A stretch of 64,000 bases of DNA from Stomatobaculum sp. F0698. GTDB taxonomy: Bacteria > Bacillota > Clostridia > Lachnospirales > Lachnospiraceae. The DNA is taken from the NCBI RefSeq assembly GCF_030644385.1, contig NZ_CP130060.1:1302001-1366000 (forward strand), in the 5' to 3' direction. The notes beneath the pieces were generated by a model. That model saw only the letters and a program-made list of their open reading frames with translations, was not told the DNA's origin and made no database searches. Below are positions 22,325 to 32,800 of this stretch, piece after piece; position 1 is the stretch's first letter, and every line of letters begins with the position of its first letter. The position numbers and the translations under genes are program-made.

Positions 22325-24490
22325 TTAATCCTCGTCCGCCGAGGGCAGGGGCGGCTCCGGCAGGAAGTCCACGGTGCGTATGAGGCGGTCTGCCCCGGTC
22401 ACACGAACGCGGAGCGGCTCGCCGAGGCGGTAGCGCTTTTTCGTAAACTCGCCCACAAGTTCCGCCTTCTCCTCATTGTACTGATAGTGATCGTCCCGGA
22501 GTTCGGACACCCGTATCATGCCGTCCACGGTGTTCTTCAATTCCACGTAGATGCCGTAGCGCGTTACCCCGCTGATGATACCCTCGTAAATCTCGTTGAT
22601 GTGGCCTTCCATGTACTCACACTTCTTGTACTTGACCGCATCGCGCTCACATTCCTGCGCTCTCCGCTCGGTCTGACTTGCACGGTCCGAAACACCGGAC
22701 AGGATTGCGCGGTAGTGCTCCTTCCGCTTTTCGCTGAGACCGCGGCGCAAATCCTCCTTGATGATGCGGTGAATCTGGAGATCCGGATAGCGCCGTATCG
22801 GGGAGGTAAAGTGCGTGTAATAGCGGGAAGCAAGGCCGAAATGACCGATACAGTCCACCGAATAGCTGGCCTGAGTCATGGTGCGCAGCGCCATGCGGCT
22901 CACAAGATCCTCTGCCTCGGTGCCCTCGACGCGGAGCAGGAGTTTCTGAATTTCCCGCGGGGTCACCTCGCCGTTCTTTAACTTTAAGTTCAAGCCGAAG
23001 TTCATGACAAAGGTCTTTAAGAGCTGTAACTTCTCCGGGGTGGGCGCCTCGTGAACGCGGTACACAAACGGAAGGTGCTTGAGACAGTAGGTTTTCGCAA
23101 CGGTCTCATTTGCCGCGAGCATGAAGTCCTCAATGAGGCGGGTTGCCTCGTTGCGCTCGTAGGCACGAATCTCAATCGGCTTTCCGGAAGGACTTAAAAT
23201 CACCTTGCTCTCCGGGAAATCGAAGTCGATATAGCCTCTCTCGCTGCGCAGGGCGCGAAGCTGTCTTGCCAGCACGTCCATGCGCTCCAGCATGGGCACA
23301 AACTCGGCATAGTGTTCACAGAGCTCGGGCTCATGGTTCGTGATGATCTGGTTGACCGTCGTGTAGGTGAGGCGGCAATCGGAGCGAATCACGGACTCGC
23401 AGATTTCGCTGTGCACAAGCTCTCCCTCTGCCGTAAACTCCATGAGGCAGGAAAGCGCAAAGCGATCCTCGCCCTCATTCAGCGAGCAGATGCCGTTCGA
23501 GAGTTCCACCGGCAGCATGGGAATCACGCGGTCCGGGAGGTATACGCTCGTGCCGCGGTTTAAGGCCTCGCGGTCCAGGGGGCCGCCCTCTTTCACATAT
23601 TCGCTGACATCCGCGATGTGGACGCCGAGCTGTACGTTTCCGTTCTCCAGTTCGGTGAGGGAGATCGCATCGTCCAAGTCTTTTGAGTCCTCGCCGTCTA
23701 TGGTCACGGTACAGAGTGCTCTCAAATCGCGCCGTCCCGGAACTTCGCCGCTGAGTTCCTCCGTGCCCTGCCGCTCCGCGCGCACCGCTTCCGCGAGACA
23801 TTCCTCCGAGAAGGTATCCGGAATTTCAAAGCTTCGCACAATCGAGGTGAGATCCACACCGACTGCACTCGCCTTGCCGAGGCGTTCCAATACACGCCCC
23901 TCTAAATCTTCGCCTCTCTCCTTCGGGTAGGCCGTAATCTCCACCAGCACCTTTTCGCCGGTCTGCGCGCCGAGGGAAGCCCCCGCGGGTATGACGACAT
24001 CCGCCGCAAAGCGGGTATTGTCCGGCAATACCACGCCGCTTCTGTTCTCTCTCCGGTAATAACCCACCAGACGGCTCACGCCGCGCGCCACAATTTCCAA
24101 GACGCGCCCCTCGCGGCGCTCCAGCTGCTGGCCGCGCGGAATCAGTATGCGTACCGTATCTCCCTGCAGCGCCCCTCTCGTCTTATCGCGGGGAATAAAG
24201 ACATCGTTCTCCTCGCCCGGGATGCGCACAAAGCCGAAGCCCTTCGCATTTGCCGCGAAAACGCCCTCTTTTTCCTGACTCTCGGACTTACCGTATTTGC
24301 CGTTTTTCGAGACGCGGATACGCCCCTCCCGAACAAGCGCATCGAGCGCGCTCTCCAAGTCCTTCCGCTTGGATTTCGGCACATCCAAAAAGACCGCAAT
24401 GTCCTGCAGGCGCATGGGCTGGTACATGGGATCTTCCATCAGCTTGAGCAATACCTGCTCTCTCTTCTTTAACAATTCATCTTGGGTCAT
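22325..24490 (-). CDS. rnr: Ribonuclease R
   Basis: A 721-residue processive 3'-5' exoribonuclease that degrades structured RNA and works with tmRNA-SmpB on faulty messages. In order: an N-terminal winged-helix part (QDIAVFLDVPKSKRKDLESA), cold-shock OB domains (VFAANAKGFGFVRIPGEENDVF), the RNB catalytic domain with the acidic cluster VTIDGEDSKDLDDAISL around residues 255-272, SPIRRYPDLQIHRI near 570, and a C-terminal S1 domain (GIISGVTRYGIYVELKNTVDG, about 640-660). It follows secG behind a terminator hairpin that may act as attenuator. Confidence 0.96.
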   Translation of the reverse strand: MTQDELLKKREQVLLKLMEDPMYQPMRLQDIAVFLDVPKSKRKDLESALDALVREGRIRVSKNGKYGKSESQEKEGVFAANAKGFGFVRIPGEENDVFIPRDKTRGALQGDTVRILIPRGQQLERREGRVLEIVARGVSRLVGYYRRENRSGVVLPDNTRFAADVVIPAGASLGAQTGEKVLVEITAYPKERGEDLEGRVLERLGKASAVGVDLTSIVRSFEIPDTFSEECLAEAVRAERQGTEELSGEVPGRRDLRALCTVTIDGEDSKDLDDAISLTELENGNVQLGVHIADVSEYVKEGGPLDREALNRGTSVYLPDRVIPMLPVELSNGICSLNEGEDRFALSCLMEFTAEGELVHSEICESVIRSDCRLTYTTVNQIITNHEPELCEHYAEFVPMLERMDVLARQLRALRSERGYIDFDFPESKVILSPSGKPIEIRAYERNEATRLIEDFMLAANETVAKTYCLKHLPFVYRVHEAPTPEKLQLLKTFVMNFGLNLKLKNGEVTPREIQKLLLRVEGTEAEDLVSRMALRTMTQASYSVDCIGHFGLASRYYTHFTSPIRRYPDLQIHRIIKEDLRRGLSEKRKEHYRAILSGVSDRASQTERRAQECERDAVKYKKCEYMEGHINEIYEGIISGVTRYGIYVELKNTVDGMIRVSELRDDHYQYNEEKAELVGEFTKKRYRLGEPLRVRVTGADRLIRTVDFLPEPPLPSADED

Positions 24491-24540
24491 ACGCCCGATT
24501 CTCTCCTCTTTCTCCGGCTTTCACAGGCCGAATACCGTGA

Positions 24541-24570
24541 AAAAAAGCCCCCGCGCTTACTGCGGGAGCC
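24541..24570 (-). terminator. Terminator/attenuator between secG and rnr
   Basis: GCTCCCGC / GCGGGGGC stem and T6 on the minus strand. Placed inside the operon, it would lower rnr-smpB expression relative to secG. Confidence 0.75.
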
Positions 24571-24579
24571 TCTCTCTGT

Positions 24580-24816
24580 TTATTTTATCAAGTTCAGTGC
24601 AAATGCAAGGATGAGGAACAGCACCGCCGCAGCTGCCGTGAGCTTTTCCAGTGTTCCCTCCACCGAGCGTCCGCGAATCTTGCCCCAGTAAGAATCCGCG
24701 ATACCGCCGATTGCACCGAGTCCCTGATCTTTTCCCTCCTGCATCAAAACGACACCGGAGAGAAACACGCAGACAATAACAAAGAAAATCGATAAAACTC
24801 TGTTCAGTATAATCAT
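24580..24816 (-). CDS. secG: Protein translocase subunit SecG
   Basis: A 78-residue membrane subunit of the SecYEG channel with two helices: about 4-24 (LNRVLSIFFVIVCVFLSGVV) and 56-76 (LTAAAAVLFLILAFALNL). The loop between carries the SecG motif VLMQEGKDQGLGAIGG. I chose ATG 24816, preceded by GGAGGAACGG; upstream in-frame codons lie in the leader. First gene of the secG-rnr-smpB operon. Confidence 0.93.
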   Translation of the reverse strand: MIILNRVLSIFFVIVCVFLSGVVLMQEGKDQGLGAIGGIADSYWGKIRGRSVEGTLEKLTAAAAVLFLILAFALNLIK

Positions 24817-24870
24817 CCCGTTCCTCCAGCTTGTGCCGCATTTCGCCTGATTGCGGGCACATTTTCCGAT

Positions 24871-24899
24871 ATAATACCACAAATGATGCGGCGGGACAA
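24871..24899 (-). promoter_or_regulatory. Promoter of the secG-rnr-smpB operon
   Basis: Minus strand TTGTCC (24894-24899), 17-bp spacer, TATTAT (24871-24876). Confidence 0.6.
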
Positions 24900-24944
24900 G
24901 GATTTCTCAAGAAGTATACACTCAAATAAAAATAGGAATTATTA

Positions 24945-24998
24945 TTGACATTTGAGCGAGCCGTGATAAACTATAGCCAAGATGAATTTCATTCATCT
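24945..24998 (+). promoter_or_regulatory. ahpC promoter with downstream palindromic operator
   Basis: TTGACA (24945-24950), 16-bp spacer, TGA-extended TAAACT (24967-24972). A perfect inverted repeat AGATGAAT-TTC-ATTCATCT lies at 24980-24998, over the expected transcription start. It is not the classical PerR box (TTATAAT-N-ATTATAA), though the 3-bp spacing and placement suit a peroxide-responsive repressor. Confidence 0.65.
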
Positions 24999-25055
24999 AA
25001 TCTTTATAAGTTCATTCTAATTCACATTCACCGTTTTTACAAGGAGGAAAACCAC

Positions 25056-25619
25056 ATGTCTCTTATCGGCAAGGAAATCGGCGATTTCAGCGCACAGGCA
25101 TTCCAGAACAACAGCTTTAAGACCGTGAACCGCGAGGATCTCCGCGGCAAGTGGAGTGTCTTCTTCTTCTACCCGGCGGACTTCACCTTTGTCTGCCCGA
25201 CCGAGCTCGAGGACCTCGAGAACAACTACGCAGCGTTTCAGAAGGCAGGCTGCGAGATCTACTCGGTCTCCTGCGACACCCACTTCGTTCACAAGGCTTG
25301 GCACGACCACTCCGAGAAGATTTCTAAGATCACCTATCCCATGCTCGCAGACCCGACCCAGGCGCTGGCACGCGACTTTGAGGTCCTGATTCCGGAGGCG
25401 GGTCTCGCGGAGCGCGGCACCTTCATTGTGGACCCGGATCTCAAGATTGTCGCTTACGAAGTCAACGCGGGCAATGTGGGCCGCAACGCAGAGGAACTGC
25501 TCCGCAAAGTGCAGGCTTGCCAGTTTGTCCGCGAGCACGGCGATGAGGTTTGCCCGGCAAAGTGGACCCCCGGCGCAGAGACCCTGAAGCCGAGCCTGGA
25601 TCTCGTCGGTGCCCTGTAA
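25056..25619 (+). CDS. ahpC: Alkyl hydroperoxide reductase AhpC (2-Cys peroxiredoxin)
   Basis: A 187-residue typical 2-Cys peroxiredoxin that reduces H2O2 and organic peroxides. The peroxidatic Cys is in [13 protein letters not shown] (around residue 47) and the resolving Cys in the C-terminal [13 protein letters not shown] (around residue 166). The N-terminus [15 protein letters not shown] is typical of AhpC. The ATG follows AAGGAGGAAAACCAC. The electron donor is probably the flavoprotein encoded 21 bp downstream. A palindromic operator overlaps its promoter. Confidence 0.97.
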   Translation: MSLIGKEIGDFSAQAFQNNSFKTVNREDLRGKWSVFFFYPADFTFVCPTELEDLENNYAAFQKAGCEIYSVSCDTHFVHKAWHDHSEKISKITYPMLADPTQALARDFEVLIPEAGLAERGTFIVDPDLKIVAYEVNAGNVGRNAEELLRKVQACQFVREHGDEVCPAKWTPGAETLKPSLDLVGAL

Positions 25620-25640
25620 TTCAAAGAGAAAGGAATATCC

Positions 25641-27305
25641 ATGACGTCAGCAGAGAGAGCATCTTTCTATGACGCGATCGTTATCGGCGGCGGCCCTGCG
25701 GGGCTGACCGCCGGTCTCTATCTTGCGAGAGCCTGCTATCGCGTCCTAGTCATCGAAAAAGAAAAGTTCGGCGGCCAGATTACGATTACCGCCGAAGTCG
25801 TAAACTACCCGGGTGCGGAGCCCATGAGCGGAGAGGCCTTGACCGAGCGCATGCGCCTGCAGGCGGAACAATTCGGCGCGGAGTTCTTACTCGCCGAAGT
25901 TCTCTCCCTCCGCGAAGAGGAGGGCTTTTACCGCATCTCAACCGCCAAGGGCGATTTTCTGACCCACGGTGTGATACTCGCAACCGGCGCTCACCCCCGC
26001 ATGATAGGCTTCCCCGGCGAAGCGGAGTATAAGGGCCACGGCGTTGCCTACTGCGCGACCTGCGACGGCGAATTCTTCACCGGGCGCGAGGTCTTTGTGG
26101 TGGGAGGCGGCTTTGCCGCAGCCGAGGAGGCTGTGTTCCTCACAAAGTATGCGTCCCATGTGACCATACTGATACGCGAGCCCGATTTTACCTGCGCCGC
26201 AAAGGTTGCGGAACCCGCGAAACAGCATGAAAAAATCACGGTGAAGTATGACACCGAGGTCGAAGAAGTCTCGGGCGACAGCCTGCTGCGCCGCATTCGC
26301 TACCGAAACTCGAAGACCGGGGAAGTGACAGAATTCAGTCCGGCGGACGGCGGCAGCTTCGGCGTCTTTGTCTTTGCGGGCTACGCGCCTTCCGCGGGCC
26401 TCCTCTCGGGACTTGCGGAGCTTGACGAGCACGGCTATGTGCTCACCGACCGGAACCAAAAGACAAGCCGAGACGGCATCTATGCCGCGGGCGATGTTTG
26501 CCAAAAGAATCTCCGCCAGGTTGTGACCGCGACCGGAGACGGAGCGACGGCGGCGACCGAGCTTGAAAAGTATATCTCGGTACGGCAGAGAGAAACCGGT
26601 GTCAAGGCGGAAATTCAGACCAAGCGCGCCGCGGTTCACACAGCGCAGGACAGCTCACCGGCGGCCGCTGCGGTACAGAGCGGCGATACCCCCTTTGACA
26701 GCGCAATGATACAGCAGCTGAACACGGTCTTTTCGCGGCTCACCGAGGGACTTACGCTAAAGCTCTACACCGACGAGGGCGCGGTCTCCTCTGAACTCAG
26801 GCACTATTTGGAGGCGCTCACCGCCCTCAGCGATAAGCTGACCCTCTCAGAAGAGAGCGCGCCGGATCCGCTCGTAAACGGCGAGCCGGAACTCCCCTAT
26901 GTGCGCGTGTTCCGCGCAGACGGAAGCTACGCGGGAATCTGCTTCCACGGCGTGCCGGGAGGCCACGAGTTCACCTCCTTTGTGCTCGGGCTCTACAACG
27001 CGGGAAGCCCCGGACAGGCGGTCTCCGATGAGCTGAGAAGCCGCATTGACGCCCTGCAAAAGGATATTTCCCTCAAGATTTTTGTGAGCCTTTCCTGCAC
27101 CATGTGCCCGGAGCTTGTGACGAGCGCACAGCGCATTGCAACCCTGAACCCGCGCGTTAAGACCGAGGTCTACGACTTAAACCGCTTCCCGGCCCTCCGC
27201 GATCGCTATGAGGTCATGAGCGTTCCCTGCTTCCTCATAAACGATGCGCCGCCGCAATTCGGCAAGAAAGATATCGCCCAGCTTCTCGACCTGCTCGGCG
27301 CATAA
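25641..27305 (+). CDS. AhpF-like disulfide reductase, permuted domain order
   Basis: A 554-residue FAD protein that should pass electrons from NAD(P)H to AhpC. The N-terminal half (about 1-315) is a thioredoxin reductase: FAD site DAIVIGGGPAGLTAGLY, redox pair YCATCDGEFF, NAD(P) site VFVVGGGFAAAEEAV and the second FAD motif GIYAAGDVCQKN. After a linker comes a C-terminal tandem thioredoxin-fold part (about 350-554) with FVSLSCTMCPELV as its CxxC. In E. coli AhpF this double-thioredoxin part is at the N-terminus; here it is at the end. Co-transcribed with ahpC. Start ATG with AAAGGA upstream. Confidence 0.92.
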   Translation: MTSAERASFYDAIVIGGGPAGLTAGLYLARACYRVLVIEKEKFGGQITITAEVVNYPGAEPMSGEALTERMRLQAEQFGAEFLLAEVLSLREEEGFYRISTAKGDFLTHGVILATGAHPRMIGFPGEAEYKGHGVAYCATCDGEFFTGREVFVVGGGFAAAEEAVFLTKYASHVTILIREPDFTCAAKVAEPAKQHEKITVKYDTEVEEVSGDSLLRRIRYRNSKTGEVTEFSPADGGSFGVFVFAGYAPSAGLLSGLAELDEHGYVLTDRNQKTSRDGIYAAGDVCQKNLRQVVTATGDGATAATELEKYISVRQRETGVKAEIQTKRAAVHTAQDSSPAAAAVQSGDTPFDSAMIQQLNTVFSRLTEGLTLKLYTDEGAVSSELRHYLEALTALSDKLTLSEESAPDPLVNGEPELPYVRVFRADGSYAGICFHGVPGGHEFTSFVLGLYNAGSPGQAVSDELRSRIDALQKDISLKIFVSLSCTMCPELVTSAQRIATLNPRVKTEVYDLNRFPALRDRYEVMSVPCFLINDAPPQFGKKDIAQLLDLLGA

Positions 27306-27356
27306 AACAGTCGGAGCCCCCGCAACGCCGGCGAAATCAAGCGTTACGGACACAAG

Positions 27357-27397
27357 AAAACAGCGTCCCGGTACGAACCGGAACGCTGTTTTTATTT
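27357..27397. terminator. Bidirectional terminator between the ahp operon and glgP
   Basis: AAACAGCGT-CCCGG / CCGG-AACGCTGTTT with T-run on the plus strand and A-run upstream for the convergent glgP. Confidence 0.85.
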
Positions 27398-27415
27398 GCT
27401 CTGTAATCGAAAAAC

Positions 27416-29878
27416 TCAGAGTTCTACCCGAACCTTTTTCAAGTGCCAGATATCTCTCACGTACTCCTCGATGGTGCGGTCGGAGCTGAAGGGGCCTGCC
27501 GCCGCGGTGTTCCTAAGGCACATCTTTGCCCAGTTCTCTTCGTCCGCGTACGCCTTGTCCACGCGCTCGTGTGCCTCGGCATAGGCGCGGAAGTCCTTCA
27601 AAATGAAGTAGACATCCGGACGGTCTCCGTTCGAGCCGGTGAGCAGGGAGTTATAAATGTCGCGGAAGCGCTCCGGATCATCCGGCGAGTAGTAGCCGTT
27701 GATGAGCTGCATGAGCACGCGGCGAATCTCCTGATCGGCATTGAAGATATCCATGGGGTTGTAACCGCCGTTTTTCTCGAGCTGAATGACCTCCTCCGCG
27801 GACATGCCGAAAATGAAGGCATTTTCCTCGCCGACTTCGTGCACGATCTCGATGTTTGCGCCGTCCATGGTACCGAGTGTCGGTGCGCCGTTCAGCATGA
27901 ACTTCATGTTCGAGGTGCCGGACGCCTCCTTACTGGCGGTCGAAATCTGCTCGGAGACATCCGCCGCCGCAAAGATGAGCTCCGCGCTCGAGACGCAGTA
28001 GTCCTCGATGAAGACCACCTTGATCTTGCCGTTGATCGAAGCGTCGTTGTTAATCACATCCGCCACGGCATTGATCAGCTTAATCGTGAGCTTTGCACGG
28101 TGATAGCCCGCAGCCGCCTTTGCACCGAAAATAAAGGTGTGCGGATAGAACGGCATGTTCGGATTATCCTTAATCTTGTTGTAGAGATACATGACATGGA
28201 GGATGTTCATGAGCTGGCGCTTGTACTCGTGCAGGCGCTTTACCTGAACATCGAAGATGGAACGCGGGTCCACGACAATGCCGTTGTGCTCCAGAATGTA
28301 CTTCGCAAGGCGAAGCTTGTTCTTGTACTTGATGTTCATGTACTCCTGGCGGCTCTTCTCATCTTCCACATAGACACCGAGCTTCTTCACTTCGGAGAGG
28401 TCCGTGATCCACTTGTCTCCGATGCGCTCCGTGATCCAGTCGGCAAGCAGCGGGTTCGCGTGGAGCAGGAAGCGGCGCTGCGTGATGCCGTTGGTCTTAT
28501 TGTTGAACTTCTCGGGCGTGAGCTCGTAGAAGTCGCGGAGTGTCTGCTCCTTCAGAATCTCGGTGTGAATCTTTGCGACACCGTTAATCGAGAAGGATGC
28601 CGCGCAGGCCATGAATGCCATGCGCACCTGGCCGTCGTGAATGATGGCCATGCGGTCTTTTCTCGCCTGATCGCCCGGGAACTTGTGCTCGATGGCGAGC
28701 AGGAAGCGACGGTTAATCTCCTCGACAATCTGATAGATACGCGGCAACAGGCGGGAGAAGAGCTCAATGGGCCACTTCTCGAGTGCCTCGGTCATGATGG
28801 TGTGGTTCGTGTACGCGCAGGCCTTGCTCGTAATCTCCCACGCCTCTTCCCAGCCGAGTCCCTGTTCGTCCATCAGAATGCGCATGAGCTCCGGCACCGC
28901 GACCGTGGGGTGGGTGTCGTTCATCTGGAACACGCAGTAGTCCGGGAGCTTCTTGATGTCATCGTGGGTCTGCAGGAACTTCTTCACCGCGGTCTGCAGC
29001 GAAGCGGAGATGAAGAAGTACTGCTGCTTTAAGCGGAGCTCCTTGCCCGAGTAGTGGTTGTCGTTCGGGTAGAGGACCTCGGAGATGGTTCTCGCGAGGT
29101 TCTGCTCTTCCACGGCTCTCTGATAGTCACCGCGGTCAAAGGAATCCAGGCGGAAGCGCGTAATTGCCTCCGCGTCCCAGATGCGAAGCGTATTTACAAT
29201 GTGATTGCCGTAGCCCACGACCGGGAGGTCGTAGGGAATCGCGCGGACCGACTGGTAATTCTCCTGGTAGAAGCGCGGCTCGCCGTTCTCCATGCGGGTC
29301 GCGACATAGCCACCGAACTTGACCTCGCAGGCATGTTCGTCGCGCTTAATCTCAAAGGGATAGCCGTCCTTTAACCACTCGTCCGGAATCTCCTTCTGGT
29401 AGCCGTTCTCGATCTTCTGGCGGAACATGCCGTAGTGGTAGCGGATGCCGCAGCCGTAAGCCGGGTAATTGAGGGTCGAGAGCGAGTCGAGGAAGCAGGC
29501 CGCCAGACGGCCGAGACCGCCGTTTCCGAGCGCCGGATCTCTCTCCTCGTCCTCAATCTCCGTAAGGTCAAAGCCGAGTTCCTCGACCGCCTCGCGAATC
29601 ACATCTTCTTCCTTGAGTGCGAGCATGGTGTTGCCGAGTGCTCTGCCGACCAGGAATTCCATCGAGAGATAGTAGACGCGCTTTGCATCCGCCTTGTCAT
29701 AAGCCTTCTGCGTCGCAAGCCAGTTGTCGATCACATCGTCCTTGACCGCATAGGCAACCGCCTGATAAACCATCTGCAAAGTTGCTTCGCTGACATCCTT
29801 GCGGTAGAGCGTTTTTAAGTTGTTGATGATCTCCTTTTTCAGAGTATCTTTATCCAAACGTTTGATAACTCCTGCCAA
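27416..29878 (-). CDS. glgP: Glycogen/starch phosphorylase
   Basis: An 820-residue pyridoxal-phosphate enzyme releasing glucose-1-phosphate from glycogen or maltodextrin. Landmarks: YYLSMEFLVGRALGN near residue 70, GNGGLGRLAACFLDS, YHYGMFRQ, QMNDTHPTVAVPE, VDPRSIFDVQVKRLHEYKRQ and the PLP-lysine region KEASGTSNMKFMLNG. Start is TTG at 29878, 8 bp after GGAGG. Only 18 bp separate it from ileS, whose transcript is controlled by a T-box, so glgP should share that control unless a promoter hides inside ileS. Confidence 0.96.
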   Translation of the reverse strand: MAGVIKRLDKDTLKKEIINNLKTLYRKDVSEATLQMVYQAVAYAVKDDVIDNWLATQKAYDKADAKRVYYLSMEFLVGRALGNTMLALKEEDVIREAVEELGFDLTEIEDEERDPALGNGGLGRLAACFLDSLSTLNYPAYGCGIRYHYGMFRQKIENGYQKEIPDEWLKDGYPFEIKRDEHACEVKFGGYVATRMENGEPRFYQENYQSVRAIPYDLPVVGYGNHIVNTLRIWDAEAITRFRLDSFDRGDYQRAVEEQNLARTISEVLYPNDNHYSGKELRLKQQYFFISASLQTAVKKFLQTHDDIKKLPDYCVFQMNDTHPTVAVPELMRILMDEQGLGWEEAWEITSKACAYTNHTIMTEALEKWPIELFSRLLPRIYQIVEEINRRFLLAIEHKFPGDQARKDRMAIIHDGQVRMAFMACAASFSINGVAKIHTEILKEQTLRDFYELTPEKFNNKTNGITQRRFLLHANPLLADWITERIGDKWITDLSEVKKLGVYVEDEKSRQEYMNIKYKNKLRLAKYILEHNGIVVDPRSIFDVQVKRLHEYKRQLMNILHVMYLYNKIKDNPNMPFYPHTFIFGAKAAAGYHRAKLTIKLINAVADVINNDASINGKIKVVFIEDYCVSSAELIFAAADVSEQISTASKEASGTSNMKFMLNGAPTLGTMDGANIEIVHEVGEENAFIFGMSAEEVIQLEKNGGYNPMDIFNADQEIRRVLMQLINGYYSPDDPERFRDIYNSLLTGSNGDRPDVYFILKDFRAYAEAHERVDKAYADEENWAKMCLRNTAAAGPFSSDRTIEEYVRDIWHLKKVRVEL

Positions 29879-29896
29879 CTTTGTATCCTCCGTATC

Positions 29897-32800
29897 TCAC
29901 TGCTGTACGACGCGTTTCACGGAAAGTGTAACCATTTCTCCGTTCAAATTCCACTCTTTCACGAAATCTCCGCTATTTTCAGCCGATTCACTATGAATTG
30001 CATCCGCAAGCAGGGTGTTCTTCAACAATTCTCCGTACGTTTCCGCGAGTGACGCAATCTTTTCGTTGCCGGAGATGCCGAGTGCAATGTGATCCGTGAC
30101 CTCAAAGCCCGCATCCTTGCGCATGGTCTGCACCTTGGAGATGAGTTCGCGCACAAAGCCCTCTTCGATGAGCGCTTCGGTAAGCGCAATGTCGAGCACC
30201 ACGGTGATACCGTTATCCTGCGCGGAGACGTAGCGCTCCGACTGGGTGCTCTCGATTAAGAGATCCTCTCTTCCAAGCTTTACTTCGGTGCCGTCCGGGA
30301 GGGCAAAGCCGAGCGCGCCGTTCTCGTTGAGTTCCGCCATGGCCTTTTGACCGTCCAGCGCCTTTAAGTGCTCCTTGATGGCACCGAGCTGCTTACCGTA
30401 CTTCGGGCCGACGGTCTTTAACTGCGGCTTGAAGATATAGTTCACAAAGCGCTCCGCATCGTCCGTGAACTCGATTTCCTTTACGTTCAGCTCATCGCGG
30501 ATAATCTCCTGATAGAAGCTGCCGAGCGCCTCCGACGCCTTCACATAGAGCTTCGAGAGCGGCTGACGGTTCTTTCTGCCGGAAGCCTCACGCGCAGAGC
30601 GGCCGAGCACGACAATCTTGAGAACCTCGTCCATGCTCTTCTCGAGTTCCGCGTCGATGTGCGCCTCGTCCGCAACCGGATAATCAGAGAGATGCACGGA
30701 CTCTGTTGCGGATGCATCGACCGTGCGCACCAGGTTTTGGTAAATCTGCTCGCTCATGAACGGAATCATGGGAGCCGCCGCCTTTGCAAGTGTGACCAGC
30801 GCCGTGTAGAGCGTCATATAGGCATTGATCTTGTCCTGCTCCATGCCCTTTGCCCAGAAGCGGTTCCGGCAGCGGCGCACGTACCAGTTCGACATGTCTT
30901 CGACAAATTCCTGGAACACGGCAGCCGTCTCCGGGATTCTGTAGTTCGAGAGGTTCTTATCCGCGTCGCGGACCATGCTGTTCATCTTCGAGAGCAGCCA
31001 CTTGTCCATGACCGAGAGCTTCTCGTAGTCGAGCGTATACTTGGTCGGATCGAAGTGATCGATGTCCGCGTAGAGCACGTAGAACGCGTAGGTATTCCAG
31101 AGCGTTCCAAGGAACTTTCTCTGCCCCTCGCGCACAGCCTCCTCCGAGAATTTCTTCGGGAGCCACGGTGCCGCAGCGGTGTAGAAATACCAGCGAATCG
31201 CATCCGCGCCGAAGGTTTCGAGCGCCTCCATCGGATCGACCGCATTGCCCTTCGACTTGGACATCTTGTTGCCGTTCTCATCGAGCACGAGGCCAAGGAC
31301 AACGACATTCTTAAACGCAGGCTTGTTGAAGAGGAGGGTCGACTCCGCATGCAGGGAGTAGAACCAGCCTCGGGTCTGATCGACCGCCTCGGAGATGAAG
31401 GAAGCCGGGAGCTGCTGCTCTAAGAGTTCCTTGTTCTCAAAGGGATAGTGGAGCTCCGCGTAGGGGCAAGCGCCGGAGTCAAACCAGACATCGACGACCT
31501 CCGGAACGCGCTTCATCTTGCCATGGCAGTGCGGGCAGGGGATTTCAAAGCGGTCCACATACGGGCGGTGCAGCTCGACGGTCTTTGCGCTCTCATCGCC
31601 GGAGAGTTCCGCCAGTTCTTCTCGGGAACCGACCGCAAGCTTTTCGCCGCAGTCCGGGCACTCCCAGACATTGAGGGGCGTACCCCAGTAGCGGTTTCTC
31701 GAGACCGCCCAGTCCTGAATGTTCTCGATCCAGTTGCCGAAGCGTCCCTCACCGATGGACTGCGGCACCCAGTTGATCTCTTCGTTGTTCCGCACGAGGT
31801 CGTCGCGCACCGCGGTCATCTTGATGAACCAGGACTCGCGCGCATAGTAAATGAGCGGCGTTCCGCAGCGCCAGCAGTGCGGGTAGTCGTGCTCCACCTT
31901 CGGGGAGGCAAAGAGCAGGCCTCTCTCCTCGAGGTCCTTCAGCACTTCCGGATCCGCCGCGACGGCACCCTCTTCGATTTCCTTCTCCGTCGGCTTGCAG
32001 CGCATGCCCGCAAACTTTCCGGTCTCCGGCTTCATCTGACCCTTGTCATCGACCATCTGGACAAAGGGCGCATCGTAGCCGCGACCCACGCGCGCATCGT
32101 CTTCACCGAAGGCCGGGGCGATGTGGACAATACCGGTACCGTCCGTCATCGTGACGTACTCGTCCGCGTAGACAAAGAAAGCCTCCTTGTGCTGACGCGC
32201 CGCCGCTTCCGCCGCACAGCTGTAGAGCGGCTCATAGGGCTTATGCTCCAGCTCCTTGCCGGTGTAGCGCTCTAAGATTTCATAGCCCTCGCCGAGCACC
32301 TTCTCAAGCAGTGCCTCCGCGAGATAGTAGGTGTTGCCGTCCGCTGCCTTGACCTTCACATAGCTCTCGTGCGGGTTCACGCAGAGACCGATGTTCGAGG
32401 GCAGGGTCCAGGGCGTCGTGGTCCAGGCGAGGAAGTAGGCATCTTCACCCTTGACCTGAAAGCGCACAATTGCGGTTCTGTCCTTAATCGACTTATAGCC
32501 CTGCGCCACCTCGTGCGAGGAGAGCGGGGTTCCGCAGTGCGGGCAGTAGGGGACCACCTTAAAGCCCTTGTAAAGAAGGCCCTTTTTCCAGATTTCCTTT
32601 AAGGCCCACCACTCCGACTCGATGTAGTTGTCGTCACAGGTGATGTAGGGGTGCTCCATATCCGCCCAGAAGCCCACCTTGCCGGAGAACTGCTCCCAGA
32701 CTTCCTTATAGCGCCACACGGACTCGCGACACTTTTTGATAAAGGGCTCCACGCCGTAAGCCTCGATTTCTTCCTTGCCCTCGATGCCGATTTCCTTCTC

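Noticed and set aside
24930..25030. Classical PerR box before ahpC
   Set aside because: No match to TTATAAT-N-ATTATAA; the palindrome found there has a different sequence.
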